Source: Parvularculaceae bacterium | GTDB lineage: Bacteria > Pseudomonadota > Alphaproteobacteria > Caulobacterales > Parvularculaceae | NCBI GenBank assembly: GCA_028284065.1 | Contig: JANQSJ010000003.1 | Coordinates: 62,001 to 126,000, forward strand | DNA: 64,000 bases | Reading direction: 5' to 3' | In this document: piece by piece, positions 8,143-17,719 of the stretch | Layout: each line of letters opens with the position of its first letter | Position numbering within the stretch: the first letter of the stretch is position 1 | Program-made: the position numbers and the translations under genes | Notes under the pieces: model-generated | The model's input: only the letters and a program-made list of their open reading frames with translations | Databases searched by the model: none | What the model was told of the DNA's origin: nothing

Positions 8143-9410
8143 GCCCCGACCTTGACGTTCCGCCAACGCGTTACTTCCTCTTCGATCCCATCATGCGACC
8201 GAATGAAGTAGATGATTGCAAGCGCAGTGGCGACGGTATTCAGGATAAAGAATAATACCCACCCCACCTGCGCGGCCAGGACGCCGGCGACCGCGCCGGC
8301 GGCCGCATAGCCAAGAAACCAGGTCGACTGCTGCGCCGTCATGTCGGTAGCGACCTGGGTCGACGACGTCCATCCGATCCGCGCGGCGTAAAACGCCATG
8401 CGCACGGGCGCATTGCAGATCGTCGCCCAAAGGATAATTGCAATCACCATCCCCGCGCTGACGGTTTCTTGCGCGGCGAGCCAGATAAAGGCGGGCGCGG
8501 CGAGCGGCGCAATGAATAGCATCAGGATCGCCATGCGCTTCGCGCCGATCCGCGAAATGACAACCGACGCAATCGAAAGGGAGATGATGGCGCCGAGGCT
8601 CGCCGAAATGCCGAGCGCGACGCCGATCTCCGACAGGGTCAGCCCCTTGCTGCTGAGGAACGGGCCGATGACCGCGACCGGCATCTGCACCGTGAAGGCA
8701 ATCGCGAAAACGACCGACATGATGCGCCAGTTCACACGCCGCTCAAAAAACGCCATCACCCGGGCGGGCAATTGCGATTCGGTCTCCTGAACATGGGTCT
8801 CCTTGCGCAGGAGCGCCGGCAGGTTGAAAAGCGCAAAAAGAACCGCAGCCGCGGTGAAGGCGGCGGTCCAGCCAAACCGGTCGGCCACAAACAAAAGGCC
8901 GGCGAAGCCGATCACCTGGCCGATCTCCTTTCCAAGCCAGACAATGCTGGAGCCGAGGCCGCGTTCCTCCGCAGTCAGATTTTCAACAACATAGGCGTCG
9001 GCGGCGATTTCCTGCGTCGAATAGAAAACCTGCTTCACCATCAGGAGCGCGATGATGATGAACAACGTGTCGAGCCCTGGCCGGATGAGGGCGATCGCAA
9101 GATAGCTGAGGGAGACGAGCACGGTCAGGGGCGCAAGCCATGACTTGCGCCTGCCGAACTTCTCCGATCCGCGATTGTCGACAATCGGTGCCCAGGTCCA
9201 TTTAAGCGCCGTGACGACAAACGGCAGGAAGAACAGGCCAAGATATTCGAGCGGCATGCCGAACCGCTTCACGAAGAGGGTCGGCGCCATGGTCGCCGTC
9301 AGCGCATTCGGCAGATCGTGCGCAATCTGCAGACAGAAGATGGCGCCGAGCTTACTCCAGGTCGCGCCGTCTTTCGGGAATTGCAGCTTGCCAAGCGTCG
9401 TCTTCAGCAC
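8139..9410 (-). CDS. MFS permease, AmpG-like
   Basis: 423 residues, about 12 membrane segments. The N-terminal pattern (LPNALTATMAPTLFVKRFG, LKWTWAPIVDNRGS, FGRRKSWLAP, STQEIAADAYVVENL) matches the AmpG/SLC33 branch of the major facilitator superfamily, which imports anhydromuropeptides or acyl-CoA-type compounds. The start is a GTG preceded by AGGGTGG. It is followed by an overlapping membrane protein gene and preceded, 55 bp upstream on the same strand, by a membrane-anchored serine hydrolase. With DppA and a dipeptide epimerase divergent next door, uptake of peptidoglycan-derived peptides is a reasonable inference; substrate is not proven. Confidence 0.75.
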   Translation of the reverse strand: MLKTTLGKLQFPKDGATWSKLGAIFCLQIAHDLPNALTATMAPTLFVKRFGMPLEYLGLFFLPFVVTALKWTWAPIVDNRGSEKFGRRKSWLAPLTVLVSLSYLAIALIRPGLDTLFIIIALLMVKQVFYSTQEIAADAYVVENLTAEERGLGSSIVWLGKEIGQVIGFAGLLFVADRFGWTAAFTAAAVLFALFNLPALLRKETHVQETESQLPARVMAFFERRVNWRIMSVVFAIAFTVQMPVAVIGPFLSSKGLTLSEIGVALGISASLGAIISLSIASVVISRIGAKRMAILMLFIAPLAAPAFIWLAAQETVSAGMVIAIILWATICNAPVRMAFYAARIGWTSSTQVATDMTAQQSTWFLGYAAAGAVAGVLAAQVGWVLFFILNTVATALAIIYFIRSHDGIEEEVTRWRNVKVGA

Positions 9411-9465
9411 ATCGCCACCCTGATCAAATTCACTGGATCACGCCCGCCCAATCACATACGCCCAA

Positions 9466-11409
9466 TCAAGCGCGCCACGTGATCAGCGGAACCCATCCGT
9501 GCGCAGCCGCGATTCCCCACGCCGCGCCGATGAACACCACCGCTGCGCCGCCATAAATCTTCAATGGGAGACGGGGACCGGATAGCCGAACCAGCGTCAG
9601 TGCGGCGACAGCCGTCGCGACCGGTCCGATAACGCTCAGCGCGAAAAGCGCAATCGACGATGGACCGATCCTGCCGAACCCGCCCGACACGTCGAGGCCC
9701 GCAATCATGCCGCGCCACACGAAAATCGACAGCATGCCAAGGAGGCTCGCCCCCGCGACCAGAAGCGCCGCGCGCAAGCGCGCGCCGGCGCCGTCTCGCA
9801 AGCGGTCGAGCAGCAGCATCGGACCCCAAATCGCGCCATGGACGCATGCGACGAGCGAGAAAATGACGCCGCCGACAAAGCCATAAAAAAGTCCGTATGC
9901 CGCACCTGCGTTAATCTTCTCATAGGCCTCGCGATTGACGAACAACCGCTCGCCTCGCCAGTTTTCAACAACCGCCACGGTAGGGATCGGCGCGTCCTCC
10001 CGTCGAAAGAGCCCCTCCCCCACATGGATGAGAGAACTGCTCGGCGTCAGCGGCGCAATCGGCTCAATGATCAGGCGATCGTCGGCGGCTTGGAGTTTGA
10101 CTGCGCTGAATATCCGAAACAGCCATGACCGTAACGGCATATTGTGCGTGACGGGCGCATACCAGCCTTCATCGACTTCGTCCGCAACGCCGCCTATCGC
10201 CGGCGCGCGGGGGACTTCGGCTTCGTTACGCGTCAGATAGGCGCCAATCTTCCGCCTCAGGATGAAGCGCATGTCGTCAGAACCGCCATTGGTCACGACC
10301 GCGAAGCCCGATCGCGTCTCCGGATCATAGCCGAACCAGGTGCGGAACCCATCAGTTGACCCGCCATGCCCGTGGAAGATCTTTCCCTTGCCGGCGAAGA
10401 ACCCAACATTGGCGAGGGCGTAGCCGCCTTCCACAATCCCGGCGCGCGCGGTGGCGGCGGTTTCGGCGTTTTCCATCCGTTCAAGGAGCGCCGGCGGCGC
10501 GATATCCGCCGTTGCGCCGCGCGACGCGTAGTAGACGATGAGCGCGGCGAGATCATCCGCCGTCGCCAAGAGCGAGCCCGACGGCCGGATCGCCATGCGC
10601 CAGCGCGATGACGGCGTCCGGCCGTCGGTCCGATAGCTTTGCGCAAGGCCTTCTTCGGCCGCCGCGTCCTGGCGGAACGTCGCCCGCGTCATGCCGATCG
10701 GCCGTAAAATCTCACGCTCCATAAAGTCGTCGAATGCGCACGCGCACGCGGACTCCATGGCGGCCGCCGCAAGGGTATGCCCGGGATTTGCGTAGGAGAA
10801 GAAATAGCCCGGCGCCCATCTAACCTTGAGCTTCGGCGCGATCCGCCGCGCGTAGTCCGTTGGAGATGCGTTCAGCTCATTCAGTCCGTACTCGTGATAT
10901 GTCGATCCTTCAATTCCGGCGGTATGCTCCAGAAGGTGCGCAATCAGGATCGGATGCTCGTCGCGCCACGGATTGTCGGGCGCAATCGATGGATCAATGT
11001 CCGCAAGCCGCGCGTCGAGCCGCAGCCGTCCTTCCTCCACAAGCCGCAACGCTCCCAATGACGTAAGGTTCTTCGACAGCGATCCGACGGAGAGCAGCGT
11101 ATCGCGCGACATTGGCGTTCCGCTTTCGAGGTCGGCGTATCCATAGCCCTTGATCAGCGAGATCTCGCCATCCTCCACGACCACGACAACGGCGCCTGGC
11201 GTCGCCGCTTCTTCGATCGTTGCGGCGATATCGCGGTCAAGCGCCGAAATATCCTGAGGCGCGCTCTCAGCGCTTCTTTCTTCAGCCGAAAGAGATGCGA
11301 CTAACGTGAGCCAGCCAACGGCGATTGCGGCGACGACCGCGCACGCGCTGAATGCCGACGCGGGGCGGCCGCCCCGCCGCCCTGGGGCGGTCCTTCTCAA
11401 TGTCGTCAT
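9466..11409 (-). CDS. membrane-anchored beta-lactamase-family serine hydrolase
   Basis: 647 residues. A basic N-terminus is followed by a hydrophobic segment (about 20-42) acting as signal or anchor. The catalytic domain (about 50-400) has SLSK (Ser110, Lys113), SYANPGH near residue 205 and HGHGGSTDGF as the third motif, all typical of class C beta-lactamase-fold peptidases and esterases. The last 150 residues hold about four membrane segments beginning YGLFYGFVGGVIFSLVAC. The catalytic domain should face the periplasm. It diverges from dppA and precedes an AmpG-like permease, suggesting a D-peptidase supplying peptides; substrate not shown. Confidence 0.8.
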   Translation of the reverse strand: MTTLRRTAPGRRGGRPASAFSACAVVAAIAVGWLTLVASLSAEERSAESAPQDISALDRDIAATIEEAATPGAVVVVVEDGEISLIKGYGYADLESGTPMSRDTLLSVGSLSKNLTSLGALRLVEEGRLRLDARLADIDPSIAPDNPWRDEHPILIAHLLEHTAGIEGSTYHEYGLNELNASPTDYARRIAPKLKVRWAPGYFFSYANPGHTLAAAAMESACACAFDDFMEREILRPIGMTRATFRQDAAAEEGLAQSYRTDGRTPSSRWRMAIRPSGSLLATADDLAALIVYYASRGATADIAPPALLERMENAETAATARAGIVEGGYALANVGFFAGKGKIFHGHGGSTDGFRTWFGYDPETRSGFAVVTNGGSDDMRFILRRKIGAYLTRNEAEVPRAPAIGGVADEVDEGWYAPVTHNMPLRSWLFRIFSAVKLQAADDRLIIEPIAPLTPSSSLIHVGEGLFRREDAPIPTVAVVENWRGERLFVNREAYEKINAGAAYGLFYGFVGGVIFSLVACVHGAIWGPMLLLDRLRDGAGARLRAALLVAGASLLGMLSIFVWRGMIAGLDVSGGFGRIGPSSIALFALSVIGPVATAVAALTLVRLSGPRLPLKIYGGAAVVFIGAAWGIAAAHGWVPLITWRA

Positions 11410-11598
11410 ATGGGCCGCCCCTCGCCCGACCTTCCGTTAGCGGAAGTCCGAATCTTGGCTCTATTCCAGAGCTTATGCAATATAAGTTTCTTTCCGCGGC
11501 GGCGGCCTTATCATCTCAATCTCCGCGCCGCCCGCTTGCGGCGCCGCCATAGGGATGCCTCGGACGCCAAAGGGCGCTGTAGGGAAAGGCCGCCGCTC

Positions 11599-12432
11599 AT
11601 GATCGTGTACATTTCCGCCGATATCGAGGGCGTCGCCGGCGTCGTCAGTCCAGCGCAGACTGTACAGCAGGGCTTTGAGTACGAACGCGCGCGCCGCTGG
11701 ATGACGGAGGAAGTCGCAGCCGCGTGCGAGGGCGCGCTCGTCGCCGGCGCCAACGAAGTGATCGTCAGCGATTCCCACGGGAACGGACAATCGCTAATCA
11801 TTGAAGAACTGCCCGCGAACACCCGCGTGGTGCGAAACTGGCCGCGGCCGCTTGGCATGATGCAGGGCGTCGAAACCCCGGGCGTCGCGTGCGCGATGCT
11901 CCTCGGCTACCACACGGGCGCGCATCACCGCAGCGGCGTTCTCGCGCACACATCCTCAGGGCTCCTCTTTTCCGAATTGCGGCTGAACGGCGCGCCCGCC
12001 AGTGAAACGACGATCAGCGCGGCGATTGCGGGCCAATTCGGGGTGCCCACCGTCTTCGCCAGCGGCGATGCGGCGTACCTCTCCCATGCGACGGAGCTGC
12101 TCGGAGACGCGCTCACGACGGTCGCCACGAAAGACGCGTTCGGACGCTATTCCGCCATGACCCTGCGGCCGCAGGACGCCGCGGCGAAAATCCAGCGCGC
12201 AGCCGAAGAGGCCGTGCGCTCAAGCGGCGAAGCGACGCCCTTCACAATCGATGCGCCAGTGACGTTCGAAGCCGAGTTTCAGCGCCACATCCCGGCGGAG
12301 CTTCTCGACTATCTCCCTTGCGCAGAGCGTATCTCATCCCACACGGTGCGGTTCATCGGCGAGGACATGGTCGCCGTCTCGAAGTTTCTGTCCTTCGTCA
12401 CTGCAGTGAAGTTCGACGAGCAGCTGCCATGA
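11599..12432 (+). CDS. dppA: DppA-type D-aminopeptidase
   Basis: 277 residues, close to Bacillus subtilis DppA (274). Translation is taken from the ATG at 11599, which has AGGGAAAGG 9 nt upstream; the longer frame from 11410 encodes low-complexity sequence. The zinc ligands are at the family positions: Asp8 and Glu10 in SADIEGVAGV, His60 in SDSHGN, His105 in GYHTGAHH, Glu136 in ASETTI. DppA is a self-compartmentalising cytoplasmic decamer releasing N-terminal D-amino acids such as D-Ala from D-Ala-D-Ala. Its stop overlaps the epimerase start (ATGA), so the pair is coupled for D-amino-acid peptide catabolism. Confidence 0.88.
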   Translation: MIVYISADIEGVAGVVSPAQTVQQGFEYERARRWMTEEVAAACEGALVAGANEVIVSDSHGNGQSLIIEELPANTRVVRNWPRPLGMMQGVETPGVACAMLLGYHTGAHHRSGVLAHTSSGLLFSELRLNGAPASETTISAAIAGQFGVPTVFASGDAAYLSHATELLGDALTTVATKDAFGRYSAMTLRPQDAAAKIQRAAEEAVRSSGEATPFTIDAPVTFEAEFQRHIPAELLDYLPCAERISSHTVRFIGEDMVAVSKFLSFVTAVKFDEQLP

Positions 12433-13412
12433 CGGGCGCGTCTCTTTCTTTGTCCGTAGACGCAGTCTCGTGGCCGATGAAGGCGCCCTTCATCATTCAT
12501 GGCCATCGCTGGGACGACGTAGCGGCGGTCGCCGTGACGCTGGAGCGCGGCGGCGCCGTCGGGCGCGGCGAAGGCGCGCCCCTGTTCTACCGTGAAGAGA
12601 CGGTCGAGGATCTCGTGCGCTCCATTGAACGGTCCCGTGCGGAGATTGAGGCGGGCGAAGACATCTCGACGCTCGATCTTATCTCCGGCGCGCGAAATGC
12701 GCTCGACTGCGCGCTTTGGGATCTGCGCGCGAAACAAGCGGACGCGCCTGTGTGGGCGCTTGCGGATCTGCCGCAGCCGAAAGCCCTGCCCGTATTGGCG
12801 ACTATCGGCCTCGGGACGCCCGCGGAGATGGAGGACGCCGCGCGTCAGTTCGCCGGCGCGTCCATCCTGAAGATCAAGCTTGATCGCGACGACATCGTCG
12901 AGCGCGTTGCGGCGGTGCGCGCGGCGCGGCCTGACGCGAGGCTGATCGTCGACGCGAATTGCGGATGGTCCATCGAAGAGACCGCCGTCGCGGCGCGCCG
13001 CCTCTTTGAGATTGGCGTGGAGATGATTGAACAACCGGTCCCTCCCGGCGAAGACGCGGACATCGGCACGATCGACAGCCCAATTCCGTTGTGCGCCGAC
13101 GAATCCTGCCAATCCGCCGACGACCTTCCGGGCCTCGTCGGACGCTATGACATGGTGAACATCAAGCTCGACAAGGCGGGGGGCTTCACCGCATCCCTCG
13201 ACCTCGCGCGCAAGGCGCAGGCGCTCGGGTTAGACCTGATGGTCGGCAATATGCTCGGCTCCTCGCTCGCCATGGCGCCGGCGTTTCATATCGGGCAGCT
13301 TTGTAAGTATGCGGACCTTGACGGCCCGCTTTTGCTGTCGCGGGATCATTCCTCGCCAATGTCCTATGCGGATGGCGTGGTCGCCCCGCCCGCGCCGGCG
13401 CTATGGGGCTAG
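12429..13412 (+). CDS. dipeptide epimerase (enolase superfamily, L-Ala-D/L-Glu epimerase type)
   Basis: 327 residues. The enolase-superfamily catalytic set is complete: KIK within ASILKIKLDRDD (general base), DANCGW, EQPVP and ADESC giving the three metal-binding acids, and NIKLDKAGG with the opposing Lys. This arrangement is that of dipeptide epimerases such as YkfB/YcjG, which racemise the second residue of L-Ala-D-Glu from murein tripeptide. The start overlaps the dppA stop by four bases. Exact dipeptide specificity cannot be read from sequence. Together with DppA and the AmpG-like permease it supports a murein-peptide or D-amino-acid dipeptide pathway. Confidence 0.88.
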   Translation: MTGASLSLSVDAVSWPMKAPFIIHGHRWDDVAAVAVTLERGGAVGRGEGAPLFYREETVEDLVRSIERSRAEIEAGEDISTLDLISGARNALDCALWDLRAKQADAPVWALADLPQPKALPVLATIGLGTPAEMEDAARQFAGASILKIKLDRDDIVERVAAVRAARPDARLIVDANCGWSIEETAVAARRLFEIGVEMIEQPVPPGEDADIGTIDSPIPLCADESCQSADDLPGLVGRYDMVNIKLDKAGGFTASLDLARKAQALGLDLMVGNMLGSSLAMAPAFHIGQLCKYADLDGPLLLSRDHSSPMSYADGVVAPPAPALWG

Positions 13413-13440
13413 AGGCGAGACATTGGCGTAGTCTCTCACC

Positions 13441-14253
13441 TCAATCGCCGCGAAAAGCGGAGATCATCTTCTCCGTCGCAACGCCTGCGCCCGAAAGCGA
13501 CCACCCGCCGTCCACGGGCAGGACAACGCCGGTGATATAGGCGGCGGCGGGCGAGGCGAGGAAGAGCGCCGCATTGCCGATCTCCTCCGCGTCGCCGAAC
13601 CGCTCCAGCGGCACGGTGCGCCGGATCAGGTCCTTTAAATCGTCCGTGGGCGCGAGCCGATCCATGCCTTCGGTGTTCCGGATTGGGCCCGGCGAAATCG
13701 AATTGACGCGCACGCCATAAGGGCCCCATTCGAGCGCCAACACCTCCGTGATCTTGTCGACGCCCGCCTTCGCCGCGCACACATGCGCCTGCATCTGCAT
13801 CGGCTGAACCGCCTGCGGCGCGGAGATATTGATCAGCGCGCCCCCCGGTTTCGTGATCACGTCAAAGGCGGCGCGCATGACATGGAACGTGCCAAGCGTG
13901 TCAATTTCGAGGACCGAACGAAAGCCGTTCGACGAGATGCCCTTGGCGAAAGCCGGGAAGTTGCCGGCCGCGCCGGAGACGACAACATCGATCGCGCCGA
14001 ACGCTTCTTTCGCCGAGTTGAACGCGGATGAGACGGCGCCGAAATGGCGCACGTCCGCCGCATAGCCGACGGCCTCCGCGCCGAGGCCCGAAAGCTCGGC
14101 GACGGCGGCGTCGACCTTTTCCTGGCTGCGGCTCATGACGGCGAGCTTTGCGCCAGCCTCGGCGAAGCGCTTCGCGACGCCGAGATTGATGCCGGACGTT
14201 CCGCCCGCGACAAAGACCGCCTTGCCCGAAAAGTCGAACGTAAGGCTCGCCAT
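13441..14253 (-). CDS. SDR oxidoreductase, peroxisomal-type 2,4-dienoyl-CoA reductase-like
   Basis: 270 residues. The Rossmann motif GGTSGINLG sits near residue 18 and the closing region reads YITGVVLPVDGGWSLSG. The catalytic stretch AHVCAAKAGVDKITEVLALE keeps the Lys but lacks the classical Tyr of YxxxK; it resembles peroxisomal 2,4-dienoyl-CoA reductases and is followed by the family-type SPGPIRNTEGM. Such enzymes use NADPH to reduce dienoyl-CoA during oxidation of unsaturated fatty acids. It is last in a four-gene beta-oxidation operon, 14 bp after the FadB/J gene, which supports this reading over a generic SDR. Confidence 0.82.
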   Translation of the reverse strand: MASLTFDFSGKAVFVAGGTSGINLGVAKRFAEAGAKLAVMSRSQEKVDAAVAELSGLGAEAVGYAADVRHFGAVSSAFNSAKEAFGAIDVVVSGAAGNFPAFAKGISSNGFRSVLEIDTLGTFHVMRAAFDVITKPGGALINISAPQAVQPMQMQAHVCAAKAGVDKITEVLALEWGPYGVRVNSISPGPIRNTEGMDRLAPTDDLKDLIRRTVPLERFGDAEEIGNAALFLASPAAAYITGVVLPVDGGWSLSGAGVATEKMISAFRGD

Positions 14254-14267
14254 CGCTCTCTCCTGAC

Positions 14268-16454
14268 TTACTCCGCGGCGTGCGCCGGGATTTCTTCGTC
14301 AGGATAGAAACGTTGACCGCGGGCCGCCATGTCGCGCAGCAGTTGCGGCGGCTCGAACCGCTTGCCGTAGGTTTCCGCCAACGCCTCGCATTCCTTCAGG
14401 AATTGCGGCAGACCGATGTTTTCCACATAAGAAATGACGCCGCCATGACAGGGCGCGAAGCCCCAGCCGAAGATCGACCCCACATCGGCGTCGTCCGCAG
14501 CCGTTACGACGCCCTCCTCCATGCAGCGCAGCGTCTCCAGGGCCTGGATATGAAGGAAGCGCTTCTTTAGTTCATCGACATCGACGTCCGAGTTCTTGGT
14601 CGGGAACCGTTCGTACACGCCGGGCCAGATTCGCGTTTTCTTGTTGTCGCCGTCATAGTCGTAAAAGCCCTTGCCGGCTTTTTGCCCCGGCCGCTCGACC
14701 TCCTCGACGATCCAGTCGAGCACGTCGAGGGCTTCAAACGGCTCGCCCCGCGCCGCCATCACATCGCGCCCCACTTCCTTGATGGTTTCGTGGGTGATCT
14801 TGTGGCCGGTATCTATGCCGACCATGTCGATAAGCTCGAGCGGTCCCATGGGCATGCCGGTCGCCTTGCCGACATTTTCGATGACCGCGGGACTGACGCC
14901 TTCCGACAGCATCATGAAGCCCTCGCGGGTATAGGTGCCGAAGACCCGGCTCGTGTAGAACCCGCGCGCGTCGTTGACGACGATCGGCGTCTTCTTGATC
15001 ATCTTCACATAGTCCATGGCGACCGCGGCGGCATGGTCGGACGTCTTTTCGCCGCGGATGATCTCCACAAGCGGCATTTTCTCCACCGGCGAGAAGAAGT
15101 GCACGCCGATAAACTCCTCCGGCCGCTCCGCCGCCTCCGCCAGACCCGTGATCGGCAGAGTCGACGTGTTGGTGCCAAAAACGTGGTCAGAGGCGGTGAC
15201 CGCCTCCGTCGCCGCGGTGACCTTCGCCTTGATCCCGCGGTCCTCGAACACCGCCTCGATCGTCATCTGCGCGCCTTCAAGGTCCTTATAGTCCGTGCTC
15301 GGCTTGACGCGCGCGGCGATCGCCTCCGCCTTTTCCTTGGTCATGCGGCCCTTGGCGGCCTGCCGGGCGAAATAGTCGATCACGTGCTGCTTGCCCTTCG
15401 CGGCCGCCTCCTCGCTGATGTCGAGGAGAACGACGTCGCAGCCGCCCGCCGCGGTGCAGCTCGCAATGCCTGCGCCCATGACGCCAGCGCCAATGACGCC
15501 GACCTTCGTGAAGGTCGTTTCCGGCACGCCCTTCGGCCGCTTTTCAAGCTTGTTGGCGGCGTTGCGGCCGAACCAGCCGGTGCGGATGAGATTGCGTGAG
15601 GTCGGCCCCATGAAGAGCGCCGTGAACTGACGGCCCTCGTATGACAGCGCCTTGTCCATCGGCAATTGCAGGCCGTGATAGACGCACGCCATGATCCTCT
15701 GCGGCGAGGGATAGTTTCCTTGCGTCTCACGGCGAAGCATCGAACCACCGCCGGCGAACGTCTGGGTCCAGTCGCGCGAATGCGGCGCGCCGCCGGGGAA
15801 GCGAAAGCCCTTCTCGTCCCATGGCGCCTTGGCCGGGACCTTGCCCTCAAGGATCGCCTTCTTCGCCGCGGCGACAAGGCCGTCCGCCGGGGCGATGTCG
15901 TGGACGACGCCGAACCCCAGCGCTTTTTGCGCGCGCATGTTCTTGCCCGTCGTCAGATAGGGGAGCGCCTCCTTCGGGCCCAGAATTCTGCCGAGCCTCT
16001 GAGTGCCGCCGGCGCCCGGCAGGAGGCCCAGCATCACCTCCGGCAGCCCCAGCTTTATCCCGTCCCGGTCGGAGATGACGCGATACCGGCAAGCGAGCGC
16101 AAGCTCGAACCCGCCGCCGAGGGCGTCGCCGTTGATCGCCGCGACGGTGGGCTTCGGCGCGGTCTCGATCTCGCGGAAGAACCGGTTCAGCACCTGATTC
16201 TGGGCGAACACCTCCGCCGCCGGCCAGGCGCGCATGCGCCAGAGCATGTTGATGTCGGCGCCGACGATGAAGGCTTCACGGGCCGACGTAATGACGACGC
16301 CTTTCACGTCGTCATTATTCTGATGGGCGCGCCATTCGGCCTCGAACGCGCGCAGCGATTCCTCCGACAGGACGTTCATGGGGTAGTCCTGCATGTCCCA
16401 GACGATCGTGGCGACGCCGTCGGAGTCGATGTCGGATTTGATGAGTCCGCTCAT
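14268..16454 (-). CDS. fadJ: 3-hydroxyacyl-CoA dehydrogenase / enoyl-CoA hydratase (FadB/FadJ type)
   Basis: 728 residues. The crotonase domain (about 1-190) includes INGDALGGGFELALACRYRV and GLLPGAGGTQRLGR, placing the oxyanion hole and catalytic Glu. The NAD-binding dehydrogenase domain starts around residue 315 with VGVIGAGVMGAGIASCTAAG and continues with HFFSPVEKMPLVEII, where His is catalytic; C-terminal helical domains follow. It performs hydration and oxidation in beta-oxidation, acting with the thiolase encoded 24 bp upstream. Size and organisation fit the FadJ/FadB alpha subunit; the letter is not certain. Confidence 0.93.
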   Translation of the reverse strand: MSGLIKSDIDSDGVATIVWDMQDYPMNVLSEESLRAFEAEWRAHQNNDDVKGVVITSAREAFIVGADINMLWRMRAWPAAEVFAQNQVLNRFFREIETAPKPTVAAINGDALGGGFELALACRYRVISDRDGIKLGLPEVMLGLLPGAGGTQRLGRILGPKEALPYLTTGKNMRAQKALGFGVVHDIAPADGLVAAAKKAILEGKVPAKAPWDEKGFRFPGGAPHSRDWTQTFAGGGSMLRRETQGNYPSPQRIMACVYHGLQLPMDKALSYEGRQFTALFMGPTSRNLIRTGWFGRNAANKLEKRPKGVPETTFTKVGVIGAGVMGAGIASCTAAGGCDVVLLDISEEAAAKGKQHVIDYFARQAAKGRMTKEKAEAIAARVKPSTDYKDLEGAQMTIEAVFEDRGIKAKVTAATEAVTASDHVFGTNTSTLPITGLAEAAERPEEFIGVHFFSPVEKMPLVEIIRGEKTSDHAAAVAMDYVKMIKKTPIVVNDARGFYTSRVFGTYTREGFMMLSEGVSPAVIENVGKATGMPMGPLELIDMVGIDTGHKITHETIKEVGRDVMAARGEPFEALDVLDWIVEEVERPGQKAGKGFYDYDGDNKKTRIWPGVYERFPTKNSDVDVDELKKRFLHIQALETLRCMEEGVVTAADDADVGSIFGWGFAPCHGGVISYVENIGLPQFLKECEALAETYGKRFEPPQLLRDMAARGQRFYPDEEIPAHAAE

Positions 16455-16478
16455 GTCGATATCTCTCCCTGTCGCGGC

Positions 16479-17690
16479 CTAATGAACGCGTTCGACGATG
16501 GTGGCGATGCCCATGCCAGAGCCGATGCAGAGCGTCGCGAGGCCAGTTTCTAGGTCCTGTCGCTCCAGTTCGTCGATCAGGGTGCCGAGGATCATCGCCC
16601 CCGTGGCGCCGAGCGGATGGCCCATGGCGATGGCGCCGCCGTTCACGTTGATCCTGTCATGGGGAATGTCGAGCTGATCCATATAGCGCAGAACGACCGA
16701 GGCGAAGGCCTCGTTCAGTTCCCACAGATCAATGTCATCGGCTGACATGCCCGACCGTTCGAGGACGCGGAACGTCGCCTCGCCCGGGCCAGTCAGCATG
16801 ATCGTCGGCTCCGAGCCGATGGTGGCGAAGGCCTTGATCCGCGCGCGCGGCTTGAGGCCGGCCTTTTCGCCGCCCTCCTTGGAGCCGATCAGCACCGCCG
16901 CGGCGCCGTCGACAATGCCGGACGAATTGCCGGCGTGGTGGCGATAGTCGAGCTTCTCGATCTCCGGATAGCGCTGCTGCGCCACTGAGGCCATGCCGCC
17001 GAACTCGCCGAGCATGACGAAGGACGGCTGCAACGCGGCGAGCGACTGCATGTCCGTCTCGGGGCGCAAAAGCTCGTCATGATCGAGCATCATGACGCCG
17101 TTTTCGTCCGTCACCGGCACGACGGACTTTTCGAAACGCCCCTCGTCCCAGGCGGTCTTGGCGCGCTTCTGGCTTTCCACCGCATAGGAATCAAGATCGT
17201 CGCGGCTGTAACCGTATTTGTTGGCCACGAGGTCGGCGGCGATCCCCTGGGGCACGAAATAGTTCGGCAGCGACAGGATCGGGTCGGCCGCGAGCGGCAT
17301 GCCGGAATCGCCGATCTCCAGCCGGCTCATGCATTCGACGCCGCCGCCGATGACAAAGTCCGACTGACCAGACATCACGCGCGCTGAGGCGATGTTGCAC
17401 GCCTCAAGCCCCGACGAACAGAAGCGGTTCACCTGCATGCCGCCAACGGTTTCGTCATAGCCGGCGGCGATCGCCGCGGTGCGCGCGACATTCCCGCCCT
17501 GATCCCCGATGGGCTCGACGACGCCGAAGACAACGTCGTCAACGAGCGTCGTGTCGAGGCTGTTGCGGTCGCGGACGGATTTTAAGACGTGGACGGAGAG
17601 GTCCGTCGGCGACGCCTCCACCAGCGATCCGTCCTTTTTGCCCTTGCCGCGCGGCGTCCTGACCGCGTCATAAACGAAGGCCTCGGCCAT
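16479..17690 (-). CDS. fadA: acetyl-CoA C-acyltransferase (thiolase)
   Basis: 403 residues. The nucleophilic Cys lies in [10 protein letters not shown] (about residue 89), the His in [15 protein letters not shown], and the second Cys in [13 protein letters not shown] near the C-terminus, all as in degradative thiolases. It cleaves 3-ketoacyl-CoA to acetyl-CoA and a shortened acyl-CoA. It lies between an acyl-CoA dehydrogenase gene (29 bp upstream) and the multifunctional alpha-subunit gene (24 bp downstream), forming a complete beta-oxidation module in one operon. Paralogue choice between fadA and fadI is not resolvable here. Confidence 0.92.
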   Translation of the reverse strand: MAEAFVYDAVRTPRGKGKKDGSLVEASPTDLSVHVLKSVRDRNSLDTTLVDDVVFGVVEPIGDQGGNVARTAAIAAGYDETVGGMQVNRFCSSGLEACNIASARVMSGQSDFVIGGGVECMSRLEIGDSGMPLAADPILSLPNYFVPQGIAADLVANKYGYSRDDLDSYAVESQKRAKTAWDEGRFEKSVVPVTDENGVMMLDHDELLRPETDMQSLAALQPSFVMLGEFGGMASVAQQRYPEIEKLDYRHHAGNSSGIVDGAAAVLIGSKEGGEKAGLKPRARIKAFATIGSEPTIMLTGPGEATFRVLERSGMSADDIDLWELNEAFASVVLRYMDQLDIPHDRINVNGGAIAMGHPLGATGAMILGTLIDELERQDLETGLATLCIGSGMGIATIVERVH

Positions 17691-17719
17691 TCGATTCTCC
17701 CTTGACTTCTGCTCTCAGC

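Noticed and set aside
11410-11598. Extended N-terminus of DppA from an ATG at 11410
   Set aside because: The extension is unlike DppA, while the ATG at 11599 has a good Shine-Dalgarno and puts the zinc ligands at family positions.
13412-13441. Terminator between the epimerase and SDR genes
   Set aside because: GAGAC/GTCTC forms only a 5-bp stem and no T tract follows.
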